Origin: a virus
Strand: one strand, 5' to 3'
DNA: 28,413 nucleotides
Virus record (IMG/VR): IMGVR_UViG_3300042453_003477
Coordinates: 1-28,413 of that record
The notes below the pieces were generated by a model. It was not told the origin of the DNA. It was given only the letters and a program-made list of their open reading frames with translations, and searched no databases. The position numbers and the translations under genes were made by a program. The stretch's first letter is position 1, and each line of letters begins with the position of its first letter. Positions 8,170 to 16,912 of the stretch are shown one piece after another.

Positions 8170-8348
8170 GCCTCGACTACGTCGTGCTCGACATATGCGG
8201 CGCGCTGGGCTGGTCGCTGAGTCGGTGGCACGAGCTCGCGCGCGACGAACAGGTACGCTGGATCGCGTGGTGGAGGGTGAAGCACGTCCCGCCCGCCGAG
8301 GCGAAACCAGCGAAGGCGCCCCGGGCGGTAAAGTCTGCACGGGGGTAG
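7789..8348 (+). CDS. Tail assembly chaperone, frameshift fusion (gpGT-like)
   Basis: The extended product predicted from -1 slippage at 8160-8166, about 186 residues. After the slip the reading continues LSLDYVVLDICGALG and then a Trp-rich helical T domain (WSLSRWHELARDEQ, then WIAWWR), ending in a Lys/Ala/Pro-rich tail. That T domain lacks a convincing start codon and RBS of its own. Known biology: the T domain recruits the tube protein to the chaperone-coated tape measure. It is followed after one base by the next gene. Confidence 0.8.
8160..8166 (+). other. Programmed -1 ribosomal frameshift site GGGGGGC
   Basis: In the zero frame the codons read acG GGG GGC TAA, matching X XXY YYZ with X and Y both G, immediately before the stop. 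Slippage gives continuous reading into the T-domain frame. Location (between tube and tape measure genes) and direction (-1) match the conserved tail-chaperone frameshift of long-tailed phages. I did not identify a clear downstream pseudoknot; upstream GAGCCCCCGA could act as a stimulator, which is only speculation. Confidence 0.85.
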
Positions 8349-8349
8349 C

Positions 8350-8856
8350 ATGGGCCGCGTGGTGATCGGGCGAGGGTCGACCTCGATGGAGATCAGCGGT
8401 GAGCTCGCACGGCAGATCGAGGCCGCGGTGAGAGCGATCGCGCCGGCCGTTTTTGACCGGGTCGAAACGGAGATCGAGGAAATCCGAAGCAACGCGCAGG
8501 CCCGGTGGCCGCGCGGCGATGAAAAAACTGATCCGAGGGCGCGAAACAAACGTCAACCGTATCACTCCGGCGATTCCTTTGAGTCTGGCGTTCGCATCGT
8601 TTCAGACGGGATCGAGGGGTTTATCAGTAACTTTGCCGTAAATATACGCGGGAAACCTTACTGGTTCTACATAAAGACGACACAAGGCGGGTTGCGGGCG
8701 GGTAGCACGATCCGGAAAAGCAAGGTGCAGAGCGCGACGCCGGATAATGAAGCCGGATCGCCGATCAATGCTTACGTCAAGACACCGCTAAAAGAACGAA
8801 CGAAGATCGTAGCCGTCGAGCTCGCCGACGAAATTCGCGCGCTGGTCAGGGGGTAG
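8350..8856 (+). CDS. Hypothetical protein, weakly HK97 gp10-like
   Basis: A 168-residue basic protein lying between the chaperone and the tape measure, a slot that is usually empty. It opens with a helix (ELARQIEAAVRAIAPAVFDRV), then a basic loop (RWPRGDEKTDPRARNKRQ), strands with YWFYIKT, and a C-terminal helix. The pattern helix, Arg-rich loop, strands, helix loosely resembles the gp10-like tail completion family, but the match is weak. The codon usage is less GC-rich than the flanking genes, especially 8560-8830, which hints at later acquisition. Both ends are TAG-C-ATG junctions. Confidence 0.6.
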   Translation: MGRVVIGRGSTSMEISGELARQIEAAVRAIAPAVFDRVETEIEEIRSNAQARWPRGDEKTDPRARNKRQPYHSGDSFESGVRIVSDGIEGFISNFAVNIRGKPYWFYIKTTQGGLRAGSTIRKSKVQSATPDNEAGSPINAYVKTPLKERTKIVAVELADEIRALVRG

Positions 8857-8857
8857 C

Positions 8858-10708
8858 ATGGCGACCGAAGATATCACCTTACGAGTACGCATTGATCAGA
8901 TCGAGGCGGAGCTAAAAAAACTCCCGGGCATAACTGAGCGCGAAGGCAAGAAAATGCTCGCCGCGATCAGCAAGACCTATCGCGAGGAAGAAAAAGCCGC
9001 AAAGAAAGCAGCGGACGAGCAGATCAAGCAGGCCGAACGCGCCGCGCGCGAGGCGGCGCAGGCCGCGGAAAAACAGCTCGGCGCGTTGGAGCGGGTGAGC
9101 GATCGGTTTACCGGCGGGCTCGCCGGCGATTTGAAGGATATGGCGGAAGTTTTGGGGCCGGTTGGCGCCGCCGGAACGACCGCCGCGATCGGGGTGGCCG
9201 CGGTAGCGACGGCAATCGCTGGTATCCCGATTGTCGTCGGCGCCGCGGTGTACGCGCTGTCAGAGCTCACGAGCGTAGCCGCTGACACCGTGGCCCGGCT
9301 CGACGAGCTCGGGGCGAGCGACGTGCTTAGGCCGGACCAGATCGAGTCGGTGTACCGCGCTCAGGCCGCATTTGAGGGGTTGCAGCAGGCGGTGGGGATC
9401 GTGGCCGTCGCGCTGGTGGATAACTTCGCGCCGGACATTGAACAGGCGACGCTCGCCGCTCTTGAATTTGCCTTCGGGATCGCAGAGGTTTTGGACGGCC
9501 TCGCGGATACCTCGATCCTTGAAAACTTCATCATTTCGGTAGTCACACTCGCGACGAAAACAAGCGACCTCCGGTTCTCGCTGGCGCTGCTTGCTGCGGG
9601 GCTCGGCACGATCGAGGAAGCGGCTACCGGGTCGCGCTCCGCGATGCGTGCGTGGGGCGACGGGGTGATCGCGGAGGGTAAAGCGGCGACGGCGGCGATG
9701 CTCGGGATGGACGGGCTAGCCGATGCGACGGCCGATGCGTCGGCGACGCAAACGAGAGCTAGGGCGACGCTCGACTCGATCACGGAGGGGCTGCGAAAAC
9801 TTCGCGAACAGACCGACAAGACGCGCGAGGCGACGAAAAAAGCACGCGAGGAGGACGCGATCACGTTCCTTCCTTCGACGCCCGATCAAGAAATCGTGCT
9901 GCTACCCTCTGAACCGACGATCATTGAACTCGGCAAGATACAGGAAAAAGCGTTTGAGATCACGAAGAATCTGGAAATGTGGTCCGAGGAATGGCTCAAA
10001 AAGCAGGCCGAAAACGCTACGAAACTTGTCGATCAGATAGCTGCTACCTATGGCCCGTTGATCGACATCGTCGGCGACCTCGGGCGATCGTGGGAGCGTT
10101 ACCAGCGGCAGCGGCTTGACGAAACCATGGACCTCCGCGACAAACAGATCGAAACGGTGCGATCGCTGCGCGGGGAGGAACGCGCCGCGGCGGTCGAAAA
10201 ACTGAAAGACCTCACCAAAGAGGCGAACGAACGCCGGCGCCAGATCGCCGCAGCGTTCAAGGCGCAACAGGCCGCGCAAGTGGCGCTCGCGTTGATCGAC
10301 GGCGCTCGGGCGGCGATATCGCTGATCCCGGCGTTTGCGTTCTTGGGGCCGGGTGCCCCGGTCGCCGCGGCCGCGGTGGCGGGCGTCGCGACGGCGGCGC
10401 AGGTTGCCGCGATCCTCGCGCAGAAACCCAAGTTTCACACGGGGTTGGACCCGTCCGAAATGCCGGCGATTCTCACGCGCGGCGAGGGCGTCGCGAACCA
10501 GCGGGCCATGGCGACCCCCGGGTTTCGCGAGCAGCTGCGCGCGGCGAACGCAGGCACCGCGCCCGCGGCGAGTATGGGCCCGGTGGTGATCGCGCTCAAC
10601 GATCGCGTGCTCGCCCAGCTCGACGCCCGAGCGTCGAAGCTCACGGGCCGCGCCCGGGGCGGTACGATAAGGCTATCGGCAGGCACGGCGACGGCATACG
10701 GGGGATAG
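8858..10708 (+). CDS. Tape measure protein
   Basis: A 616-residue protein that sets tail length and is ejected with DNA. N-terminal charged coiled coil (about residues 10-85), a long hydrophobic Ala/Val/Ile segment (about 102-141), helical middle with heptad-rich Lys/Glu stretches (about 300-335 and 410-470), a second hydrophobic region (about 470-523), then a C-terminal segment FHTGLDPSEMPAILTRGEG, which is characteristic of tape measure C-termini. No lytic transglycosylase or peptidase motif was noticed. If it scales like lambda gpH (roughly 0.15 nm per residue), the tail would be near 90-100 nm; that is an estimate only. Confidence 0.9.
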   Translation: MATEDITLRVRIDQIEAELKKLPGITEREGKKMLAAISKTYREEEKAAKKAADEQIKQAERAAREAAQAAEKQLGALERVSDRFTGGLAGDLKDMAEVLGPVGAAGTTAAIGVAAVATAIAGIPIVVGAAVYALSELTSVAADTVARLDELGASDVLRPDQIESVYRAQAAFEGLQQAVGIVAVALVDNFAPDIEQATLAALEFAFGIAEVLDGLADTSILENFIISVVTLATKTSDLRFSLALLAAGLGTIEEAATGSRSAMRAWGDGVIAEGKAATAAMLGMDGLADATADASATQTRARATLDSITEGLRKLREQTDKTREATKKAREEDAITFLPSTPDQEIVLLPSEPTIIELGKIQEKAFEITKNLEMWSEEWLKKQAENATKLVDQIAATYGPLIDIVGDLGRSWERYQRQRLDETMDLRDKQIETVRSLRGEERAAAVEKLKDLTKEANERRRQIAAAFKAQQAAQVALALIDGARAAISLIPAFAFLGPGAPVAAAAVAGVATAAQVAAILAQKPKFHTGLDPSEMPAILTRGEGVANQRAMATPGFREQLRAANAGTAPAASMGPVVIALNDRVLAQLDARASKLTGRARGGTIRLSAGTATAYGG

Positions 10709-10709
10709 C

Positions 10710-13700
10710 ATGGCTTCGACGCGGTACACGGGGGCGGACGCGACGCCGCGGGGTTGGATCCTTCACGACACACGGATCGCCGTCGAAAATCTCAGCGCCA
10801 CACACAGCAGCTATACCGAGGCGGCGCCCCGGGCCGCGGGGGCCGGCGACCCGATCACGGTGGACACAGCGGCGGTAGTGGAGCTCAGCGGCGATCAGGA
10901 TACCGAGATCCGTGTATGGGCGCTCAATGCCGGACTGCCCCGGCTCGACTCGGGCATGACGGTGGGGTATTCGACGACCGCCGAAGTGAACGACGTGATC
11001 GGGTACCAGAACGCGACGCACCTGACCGGCGTGACGTGCCCGGCGTTCACGACCACGCCGCTGCGTGACCTGACGGTTTGCGCGCTGCTCGACGGGCAGC
11101 TGGTCCAGACGCAACGGAATACCTCGACCGGCGCGATCACCCTGCGTCGCTTCGACCCCTCGACAAATGCGTGGACCTCGATCGTCCCGACCTTCGACGC
11201 GCCGATCAGCGGCACGGCCCGGGGGCAGGGCATCGCACAATGCGTCGACGCGCTCGGGCGGCATCTGTTGCTGATCCGCACGTCGACCGCCGCACCTTAT
11301 GACTGGTTGCTGCTTCGGAACGACGCACCACAAACGTCTAGCCTCTGGTCCTACATCGCGAACGCTTCCGACCTCGTGAGCGGTCTGAGCGCGGCACCCG
11401 ATCGCCTGCGCTTGTTTTCCATGCGGAACGGCGACCTCTGTCTGATCGAGGTGTACGCGAACGCCGTTAGTGGGTATATCCGGCAGTTTGCCAGCGCGGA
11501 CGGCGGTGCGACGTGGCGGCAGATTTCGTCGCTGGTGAACGCGACGACGAACCTATCGGAAGCGGCACAGGCCGCGGACGGCTCGATCGTGATCTTCCGG
11601 CTCGACGCATCGAACGATCTAGCGGTGTACCGCACCGGTAGCGCGTGGGTATCAGCGACCTTGTCGGCCGCCACGTATACCTTCGCCGGCGACGACGTCG
11701 AAGTATGGGCGTGGTCCGACCCGGGCGGGCGGTTGTTCTACGGGAGCCGGGCATCAGCGGGAGTGAGGCGCCCGCTGTGGGTGACGTGGTCGGATGACTA
11801 TGGTTCCACGTGGAACACCGAGGGGCTGGTTCTCGGGACGAACAACGACACCGACTGTTACCCTACTCGCGGCCAAGCGTGTTTTTCGATGGGTTTCGGG
11901 TTCATTTTGCACCAGTCGGAGAGCCCGGGTGTAACGACCGACGATTCGCCGATCTTGCTGCGGCTCGGAGGCTGGCAAAACTGCGTGTTCCCGGTTTTCT
12001 CGTCGGGTTTACAGACACAGAACGCCGCGAGCTGGTGGCCGATCGGGGAGCCCGACGATCTTGCGTGCTGGACGTCGACGGGCCTCGACGGCGCGGATTC
12101 GATTACTTCGACGGGCGAGCTCCTGATCAATAGCGGCGCAGCTGCGACCCGTTTTCATACGCACGCCCCGGCGCTCGCGACGACTGACGGCGCGCATATC
12201 TTTGAGTGCGAGGTACGCATTTCGGCGGGCGGCACGTCCGAGCAGGCGCGGATCGAGAGCCAGCTATCGAACGGTGCGAACGGAAGCCGCGTCGATATTA
12301 GGTTTCAATCGGGGCAGTTTTCGATCTACACGAACGGAACGCTAAACCAGACGATCACGATCGACATGTCAACGTACATGCAGATCCGGATGGTGCATCG
12401 CCGGGCCGGTGCGGCCGCGGGATTCGTCGAGGTTTTCTATCGTCGAGCGACGGGCCAGCGATGGACAACGTGTGGGCAGCAGCTCGCGATTACCGCGTCC
12501 GCGGCGTACCTGACGAGCACAGCCAGCTGGGGCAATACCGCCACGACCGGCGGGACGGCGACCTCGTCGCGTTGGCTATATGTCTGGTCGCTCGCTGTCG
12601 CGGAAACGTCGGTGCCCCGCGCCCTTTACTCGACGCGCGTGACGAACGGCACCGCGGAATACTACGCGCTCGTGGGTAAACCGTTGACCGGCCTCCCGAC
12701 CCCTCTACCGCTTGCGGCAGCGACGACCGTCGGGAGCGGGCGACGTATCGCGTACATTCGCGGCGGCGACGGTCCCGCGGCGTGGGAAGATCAATGGACG
12801 TGCCGCCCGGCCTACGAGTACCCGATCGAGGCGCTGCATCCGTTGACCGAGCCTAGCCCGCGGCGCTCGTGGCGGTCGACCGCCGATAACGTGATCGCAA
12901 ACATCGCGTGGTCCCTCGGGAGCGGCCCGGGGTCGTGGCTGTCGAACTACGTCGGCGTCGCGGTATTCGGCACGAATGTCGAAACGATCAACGTGCAAGC
13001 GCTGGTTTCGGCGGTATGGACGACGATCGGGACGATCACGACCACGCAGGGATTCTCAGGGCTGTCGTGGGCGCGCTCAGGGCGGGTCGTCCGTCCGAAC
13101 GGCTCGCCCGCCGGAGCGCGGTACATCTTCCGCGGCGAGCTCGTCGGGAGTTACTTCGACTTCGGCGGTGGCAATATCGGGCGTATCGTGCGGCATACAG
13201 AGGGTATCTGGTCGACGGCCGCGGGCCGCACCGTCGAGATCGAGGTCGACACCGTCGGCGCGGCGGGTGCGAGCGGGGCAGCCGGCGCGATTCGGGTGCA
13301 GAACGCGGTGCGGATCTTCCGGTCGACGCATACGAAGCCGTGGGAAGCGATCCGGCTGAACATACCGGCGCAGCAGGCTTACGGAGACTACTACGAGATC
13401 GGGACGCTGGTGCTCGGGCAAGTGGTTGCTGCGGGCCAAAGTCACGCTTGGGGCTCGACGCAAACGTACAACCGCAACGCGGCCGATGCGGTTTCTGGCG
13501 ACGGCGTACCCTCGACGCGCTCCCTCGGGCCGGTGGTCCGTAGCTGGGAGTGGTCGTGGTCGGACGGCACGGATCAATCCCGGCTGCTCGATGCGTCGCC
13601 GACGCCCGACTACCTCGCGTTTGCCGCGGTAACCGACGGCGTCGCGAACGTGAACGACGCGCCGTATCTGGTCGCCGGGCTATTGGAAGATTCGGCCTCG

Positions 13701-13877
13701 GGCGAGGTTCCGATCGTCGCATGTGACTACATGCAAGATCAGACGACGATCACGGACCGCCGCCTGTTTATTCTCGGTCGGATCGTAGGCTCGGTCGGTG
13801 TCGAGCATGTGCAGGGCGACCCAGAGGCCGATAGCGTGCTGCGCGTTAGCCCGGTGTCGATGCGGGAGATCGTCTAA
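10710..13877 (+). CDS. Large tail-tip protein with Asp-box repeats
   Basis: A 1055-residue, mostly beta protein directly after the tape measure. Two exact Asp-box motifs (SxDxGxTW) are visible: SADGGATW from residue 262 and SDDYGSTW from residue 361. Asp-boxes mark bladed beta-propellers of sialidase/BNR type and carbohydrate-binding proteins. A second beta-sandwich, possibly LamG or concanavalin-like, occupies about residues 500-637. The C-terminal 400 residues are also beta-rich. A tail tip or side-fibre protein that binds surface glycans is likely. I see no complete sialidase catalytic set, so binding rather than cleavage is the safer reading. It overlaps the next gene as TAATG. Confidence 0.75.
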   Translation: MASTRYTGADATPRGWILHDTRIAVENLSATHSSYTEAAPRAAGAGDPITVDTAAVVELSGDQDTEIRVWALNAGLPRLDSGMTVGYSTTAEVNDVIGYQNATHLTGVTCPAFTTTPLRDLTVCALLDGQLVQTQRNTSTGAITLRRFDPSTNAWTSIVPTFDAPISGTARGQGIAQCVDALGRHLLLIRTSTAAPYDWLLLRNDAPQTSSLWSYIANASDLVSGLSAAPDRLRLFSMRNGDLCLIEVYANAVSGYIRQFASADGGATWRQISSLVNATTNLSEAAQAADGSIVIFRLDASNDLAVYRTGSAWVSATLSAATYTFAGDDVEVWAWSDPGGRLFYGSRASAGVRRPLWVTWSDDYGSTWNTEGLVLGTNNDTDCYPTRGQACFSMGFGFILHQSESPGVTTDDSPILLRLGGWQNCVFPVFSSGLQTQNAASWWPIGEPDDLACWTSTGLDGADSITSTGELLINSGAAATRFHTHAPALATTDGAHIFECEVRISAGGTSEQARIESQLSNGANGSRVDIRFQSGQFSIYTNGTLNQTITIDMSTYMQIRMVHRRAGAAAGFVEVFYRRATGQRWTTCGQQLAITASAAYLTSTASWGNTATTGGTATSSRWLYVWSLAVAETSVPRALYSTRVTNGTAEYYALVGKPLTGLPTPLPLAAATTVGSGRRIAYIRGGDGPAAWEDQWTCRPAYEYPIEALHPLTEPSPRRSWRSTADNVIANIAWSLGSGPGSWLSNYVGVAVFGTNVETINVQALVSAVWTTIGTITTTQGFSGLSWARSGRVVRPNGSPAGARYIFRGELVGSYFDFGGGNIGRIVRHTEGIWSTAAGRTVEIEVDTVGAAGASGAAGAIRVQNAVRIFRSTHTKPWEAIRLNIPAQQAYGDYYEIGTLVLGQVVAAGQSHAWGSTQTYNRNAADAVSGDGVPSTRSLGPVVRSWEWSWSDGTDQSRLLDASPTPDYLAFAAVTDGVANVNDAPYLVAGLLEDSASGEVPIVACDYMQDQTTITDRRLFILGRIVGSVGVEHVQGDPEADSVLRVSPVSMREIV

Positions 13878-15550
13878 TGCCGATCACGCTCGCCCGCCCG
13901 CAGCTGGTTCGTTCCGCGCATTGGCTGCTCGATCTTACCATCGGCGGCACGGTGTACCGTTTCGCCGACGAGGGGCTGATCGTAGCAGCCGGCGCGCTGA
14001 CGTACCGCTATCTGGCGGGCGTCGGCGGGCTCCGCGTGGAACTCGGGGCGCCCGGGCTGTCGGTCGCGATCGAGCTCGACCCCGGCGCCGGTGGCGCAAC
14101 GTGGGCCGAACTGATCGCTCGGGGCGCGGATCTGGAAGCGGGGAGCGCGCAGCTGCGGTACTGGACGGAGGGCATGGACTACGCGGAAGCGCTCATGGTC
14201 GCAGCCGGGCCCGTGGTTGCGCCCGAATACGGCGGCGCCGACGAGTCCTTAGCGTTCTCCATCGAAGGGAAAAGGTACGATTCGACCGCGACGATCCCGC
14301 CGCAAGGTGCGTCGATCAACGAACAAACGTGGCCGATCACGACGAGCCCGTTTGCGTTGCAGCCCGATCCGCAGGTGATAGGAGCGGCCTACCCGTGGAT
14401 CTATGGGCGCCCGGGGCGGGATGGAATTTCGGTCTGGGGCCGCTGGTCGTTCGCCGCGCCCGCTTCCCCGGCCTACGTCGGCGAGTGGGGCGACGGCGCG
14501 CACACGATCAATGATTCCAAGCTCGTGATCGCAGGGCACCCGGTGGTTGCGGGCACCGTTTTGGTAACCGATACCTCGGGCGGATATGCGCCGGGGCCGC
14601 GGCCGTCGACGCCGCCGACGGTGTCCAGCACGCTGACGGTGGAGCTTGCGACGGACGGGCAGGGGCGGCAAGTGTCGATCGTGCAGCGCGCGGACGGGGA
14701 TGCGCTGCGGATCATCGCCGGGAATGAATACTGGATCGGCTGGACGAGCGGCGGCGGGCGCGTGGACCCGATCACGGGTGGCGAGCTCCGCGGCGCCGGG
14801 GCGGTGATCGAGGATCTTTTGCTTTCGGCGGGCGTGCCATATGACCGTGGGCGTATGTCCGCGGCGCGGGCTGAGCTCGACGCGATCGCGCTCGATGCCG
14901 CGATAACGGAACCGACCACGCCGCAGGATTGGATCGAATCCTCGATCGGCGGGTTGGTCGACCTTGTACGCCAAGAATCCTCAGATGGAGTATGGTACGA
15001 GCTGCGGCGGTGGCACGGGCTGGCCGTCGACGCGGCGCTCTTTCTCTCGGCAGACACGGCCTCGGGCGGGCGGCTCCGCGTTCAGCGGACGTCGCGGGTC
15101 GGTCTGACAGGTCGGGACGCCGTCGAAAACGATATGCTGCTTCGATACCGCAAGTGCAGACAGGGATTTGCGCGGACGCTTCGCATGTACGGCGCCATGG
15201 ACCCGGCGATCGGCGACTACGAGGCCGCGTCCCAGCTGGCCGCGGTGTCCGAGTTGCGGTATGGACGGCGCCCCGTCGAGATCGAGACGGCGATTATCGC
15301 CGATGATAGCGCGGCGGCGCGCGTGCTGACGCTCCGGATGCAAGCCCGTGCGATTGTTCGTCGTCGCTTCACGGTGAGCGGACCGATCGAGCTGCTTCGG
15401 GCCGGGCTAAATTCGATCGTGCTCTACTCGGAGGCGGTGCTAGGGTTGTCCGACGCGGTCGCGCTCGTGACGGGGATGCAAGTGGGTCTGACCGAGTGTG
15501 TCGCCGAGCTCGTGCTGCTCGATGAGCCGCTCGATCGAGGGAGGGCATAG
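13877..15550 (+). CDS. Putative tail hub / tail-associated protein
   Basis: A 557-residue protein in the position of the tail hub or Tal-type protein. The N-terminal half is beta-rich (ITLARPQLVRSAHWLLDLTI, then repeated short strands). A Pro/Gly-rich linker sits near residues 235-250, and the C-terminal part (about 310-557) is mixed alpha/beta with ENDMLLRYRKCRQGFARTL and RARAIVRRRFTV-like strands. These features loosely recall phage baseplate hub domains, but I recognise no diagnostic motif and no peptidoglycan-degrading site. Function is from synteny with the tape measure and fibre genes. Confidence 0.6.
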   Translation: MPITLARPQLVRSAHWLLDLTIGGTVYRFADEGLIVAAGALTYRYLAGVGGLRVELGAPGLSVAIELDPGAGGATWAELIARGADLEAGSAQLRYWTEGMDYAEALMVAAGPVVAPEYGGADESLAFSIEGKRYDSTATIPPQGASINEQTWPITTSPFALQPDPQVIGAAYPWIYGRPGRDGISVWGRWSFAAPASPAYVGEWGDGAHTINDSKLVIAGHPVVAGTVLVTDTSGGYAPGPRPSTPPTVSSTLTVELATDGQGRQVSIVQRADGDALRIIAGNEYWIGWTSGGGRVDPITGGELRGAGAVIEDLLLSAGVPYDRGRMSAARAELDAIALDAAITEPTTPQDWIESSIGGLVDLVRQESSDGVWYELRRWHGLAVDAALFLSADTASGGRLRVQRTSRVGLTGRDAVENDMLLRYRKCRQGFARTLRMYGAMDPAIGDYEAASQLAAVSELRYGRRPVEIETAIIADDSAAARVLTLRMQARAIVRRRFTVSGPIELLRAGLNSIVLYSEAVLGLSDAVALVTGMQVGLTECVAELVLLDEPLDRGRA

Positions 15551-16344
15551 TGGGCGTTTTCGGACGGCGAACGGCCGGGCAGGGGATCGGGGCGCTCCAC
15601 GGGGACGGGCCGGACCACGGGATCGGGCTACCGTTCTCGGTGGGGTTTTCGTTCCATGACGATTTCCTTCCGACGTACAATAAGAACGGGGCGGGCGAGA
15701 TCGGGGAGCAGCAATGGGACCACACGCATGTCGGCGCGAATGGCTCGTTTTCAAGCGTTACGCCGAGCGCGGATACGGAGGCCGGGTTGCTCCGGGTCGT
15801 GACGGCGAATCAAGCGAACAGCGCGACGATCGTACATCAGGGCACGATCGGCGCGTTTTTCCGCTGCCCCGCTCCGGGCTCAATATGGGCGTGCAAGCTC
15901 CGACTCGGTATCAACACACCGACGTATGAAGTGTGGTCAGGCTTCGCGAACCTGACGTCGGCACGGGTGCGCGTAACCGACACCACGCAGTTTATCGGGG
16001 TTCGCGCGCTAAATGGCAACGTGTTTGGGGTAGTGAAGGATGGTTCCGGTGCGGCAAATGAGAGCACGGTGGACCTCGGCTCCGACTACGTCGGCGTGTA
16101 CCGCATTTTCGGGTTTCGCGTCGAGGGTACGACGGCGTCCCCGTCGATCCAGTTTTTTGAGATCAATCAGTTGGGCAGCGACCGCGCGATCTACGATCGC
16201 GTCGATATTGGCGCTCCGATCACAACAAACCTGCCGAACACGACCCTTTGCCTTATTGGAATGGGCCTCACCGGGGTATCGCAGGTCGGGCAAGCGGAGG
16301 GGTTTCTGGACTGGTGGAGCATCGGCGGGCGGGTAGCGCGGTGA
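15550..16344 (+). CDS. Beta-sandwich tail protein (lectin-like appearance)
   Basis: A 264-residue protein starting at GTG, one base shared with the preceding stop. After a Gly-rich N-terminal 30 residues (possibly an attachment segment) it is almost entirely beta strands with aromatic residues (FRCPAPGSIWACKLRLG, WSGFANL, FGFRVEG) and a terminal FLDWWSIGGRV. This layout is common in concanavalin/LamG-type sandwiches used as fibre or receptor-binding domains. No specific family is proven. It is followed by a gap of 27 nt holding a GGTACGAT motif and a ribosome-binding site. Confidence 0.6.
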   Translation: MGVFGRRTAGQGIGALHGDGPDHGIGLPFSVGFSFHDDFLPTYNKNGAGEIGEQQWDHTHVGANGSFSSVTPSADTEAGLLRVVTANQANSATIVHQGTIGAFFRCPAPGSIWACKLRLGINTPTYEVWSGFANLTSARVRVTDTTQFIGVRALNGNVFGVVKDGSGAANESTVDLGSDYVGVYRIFGFRVEGTTASPSIQFFEINQLGSDRAIYDRVDIGAPITTNLPNTTLCLIGMGLTGVSQVGQAEGFLDWWSIGGRVAR

Positions 16345-16371
16345 GCGGTACGATAGGGGCAGGGGGCCAGC

Positions 16372-16665
16372 ATGGCGGTAACCATTACACAGTTTTTTGC
16401 GCCGGATACGTTTACCCTCGGGTCGGCCGATGTTTTGACGGAGGTACGGCCTCCGGAGGGCACGCGCTACCTGTGGATCACCTTCGCCGCCAACGCCGGG
16501 AAGTTGGCGTACAGCGGCACCGACGGCGGTGCGATCGGCGCTGATTTTATCCCGCTGTCCGCGGATACCGGCGTCGAGCTCCAACATCAGGGCGATCGGC
16601 GCGTGTACCTCGCGAGCGCCACCGGCGCCACCGTGGTAACGGTTGCCGCTGTGGACCGGAACTAG
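16372..16665 (+). CDS. Small beta-rich virion protein (97 aa)
   Basis: A compact 97-residue beta protein ([49 protein letters not shown]) with no membrane segment and no Cys. Preceded by AGGGGGCC before the ATG. It ends one base before the collagen-like gene (TAG-C-ATG). It resembles the short beta-sandwich proteins often found among phage fibre genes; a decoration or fibre-trimer component is plausible but unproven. Confidence 0.65.
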   Translation: MAVTITQFFAPDTFTLGSADVLTEVRPPEGTRYLWITFAANAGKLAYSGTDGGAIGADFIPLSADTGVELQHQGDRRVYLASATGATVVTVAAVDRN

Positions 16666-16666
16666 C

Positions 16667-16903
16667 ATGGCCCGCGTATTTTCGGGCGGTGTAGGCGGGG
16701 GCGGGGCTGGCCCGACGGGACCGACCGGACCAGCGGGCGCGACCGGGGCGACCGGACCAGCGGGTGCAACGGGTGCGACCGGCGACACCGGGCCAGCTGG
16801 CCCAGCAGGCGCAACGGGTGCCACCGGACCAGCAGGCGCAACGGGTGCCACCGGACCAGCGGGCGGCGGTGATTTTTTGACGCTTATGGCCGGGATCGGC
16901 TAA
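16667..16903 (+). CDS. Collagen-like short fibre protein
   Basis: A 78-residue protein made of a 14-residue Gly-rich N-terminus, about 17 Gly-X-Y triplets ([12 protein letters not shown]), and a short C-terminal cap [12 protein letters not shown]. Gly-X-Y triplets form collagen triple helices and are used in phage fibres as rigid linkers. The abundance of Thr and Pro at X/Y is typical of bacterial and phage collagens. It is short for a free-standing fibre. The start is the ATG of a TAG-C-ATG junction; the frame is open further upstream (16643) inside the previous gene. Confidence 0.8.
   Translation: MARVFSGGVGGGGAGPTGPTGPAGATGATGPAGATGATGDTGPAGPAGATGATGPAGATGATGPAGGGDFLTLMAGIG
16805..16858 (+). 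repeat. Perfect 27-bp tandem duplication in collagen gene
   Basis: Two identical adjacent 27-bp units (16805-16831 and 16832-16858), each coding nine residues in three Gly-X-Y triplets. Similar but diverged units extend upstream from about 16712. Exact identity points to recent duplication or slippage, so the number of triplets may vary between related phages. Confidence 0.9.
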
Positions 16904-16912
16904 GGGGGAATC

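Noticed and set aside
13036-13722. Long minus-strand open frames opposite tail genes
   Set aside because: Arg/Pro/Ser-rich shadow translations typical of GC-rich antisense; no RBS or operon context.
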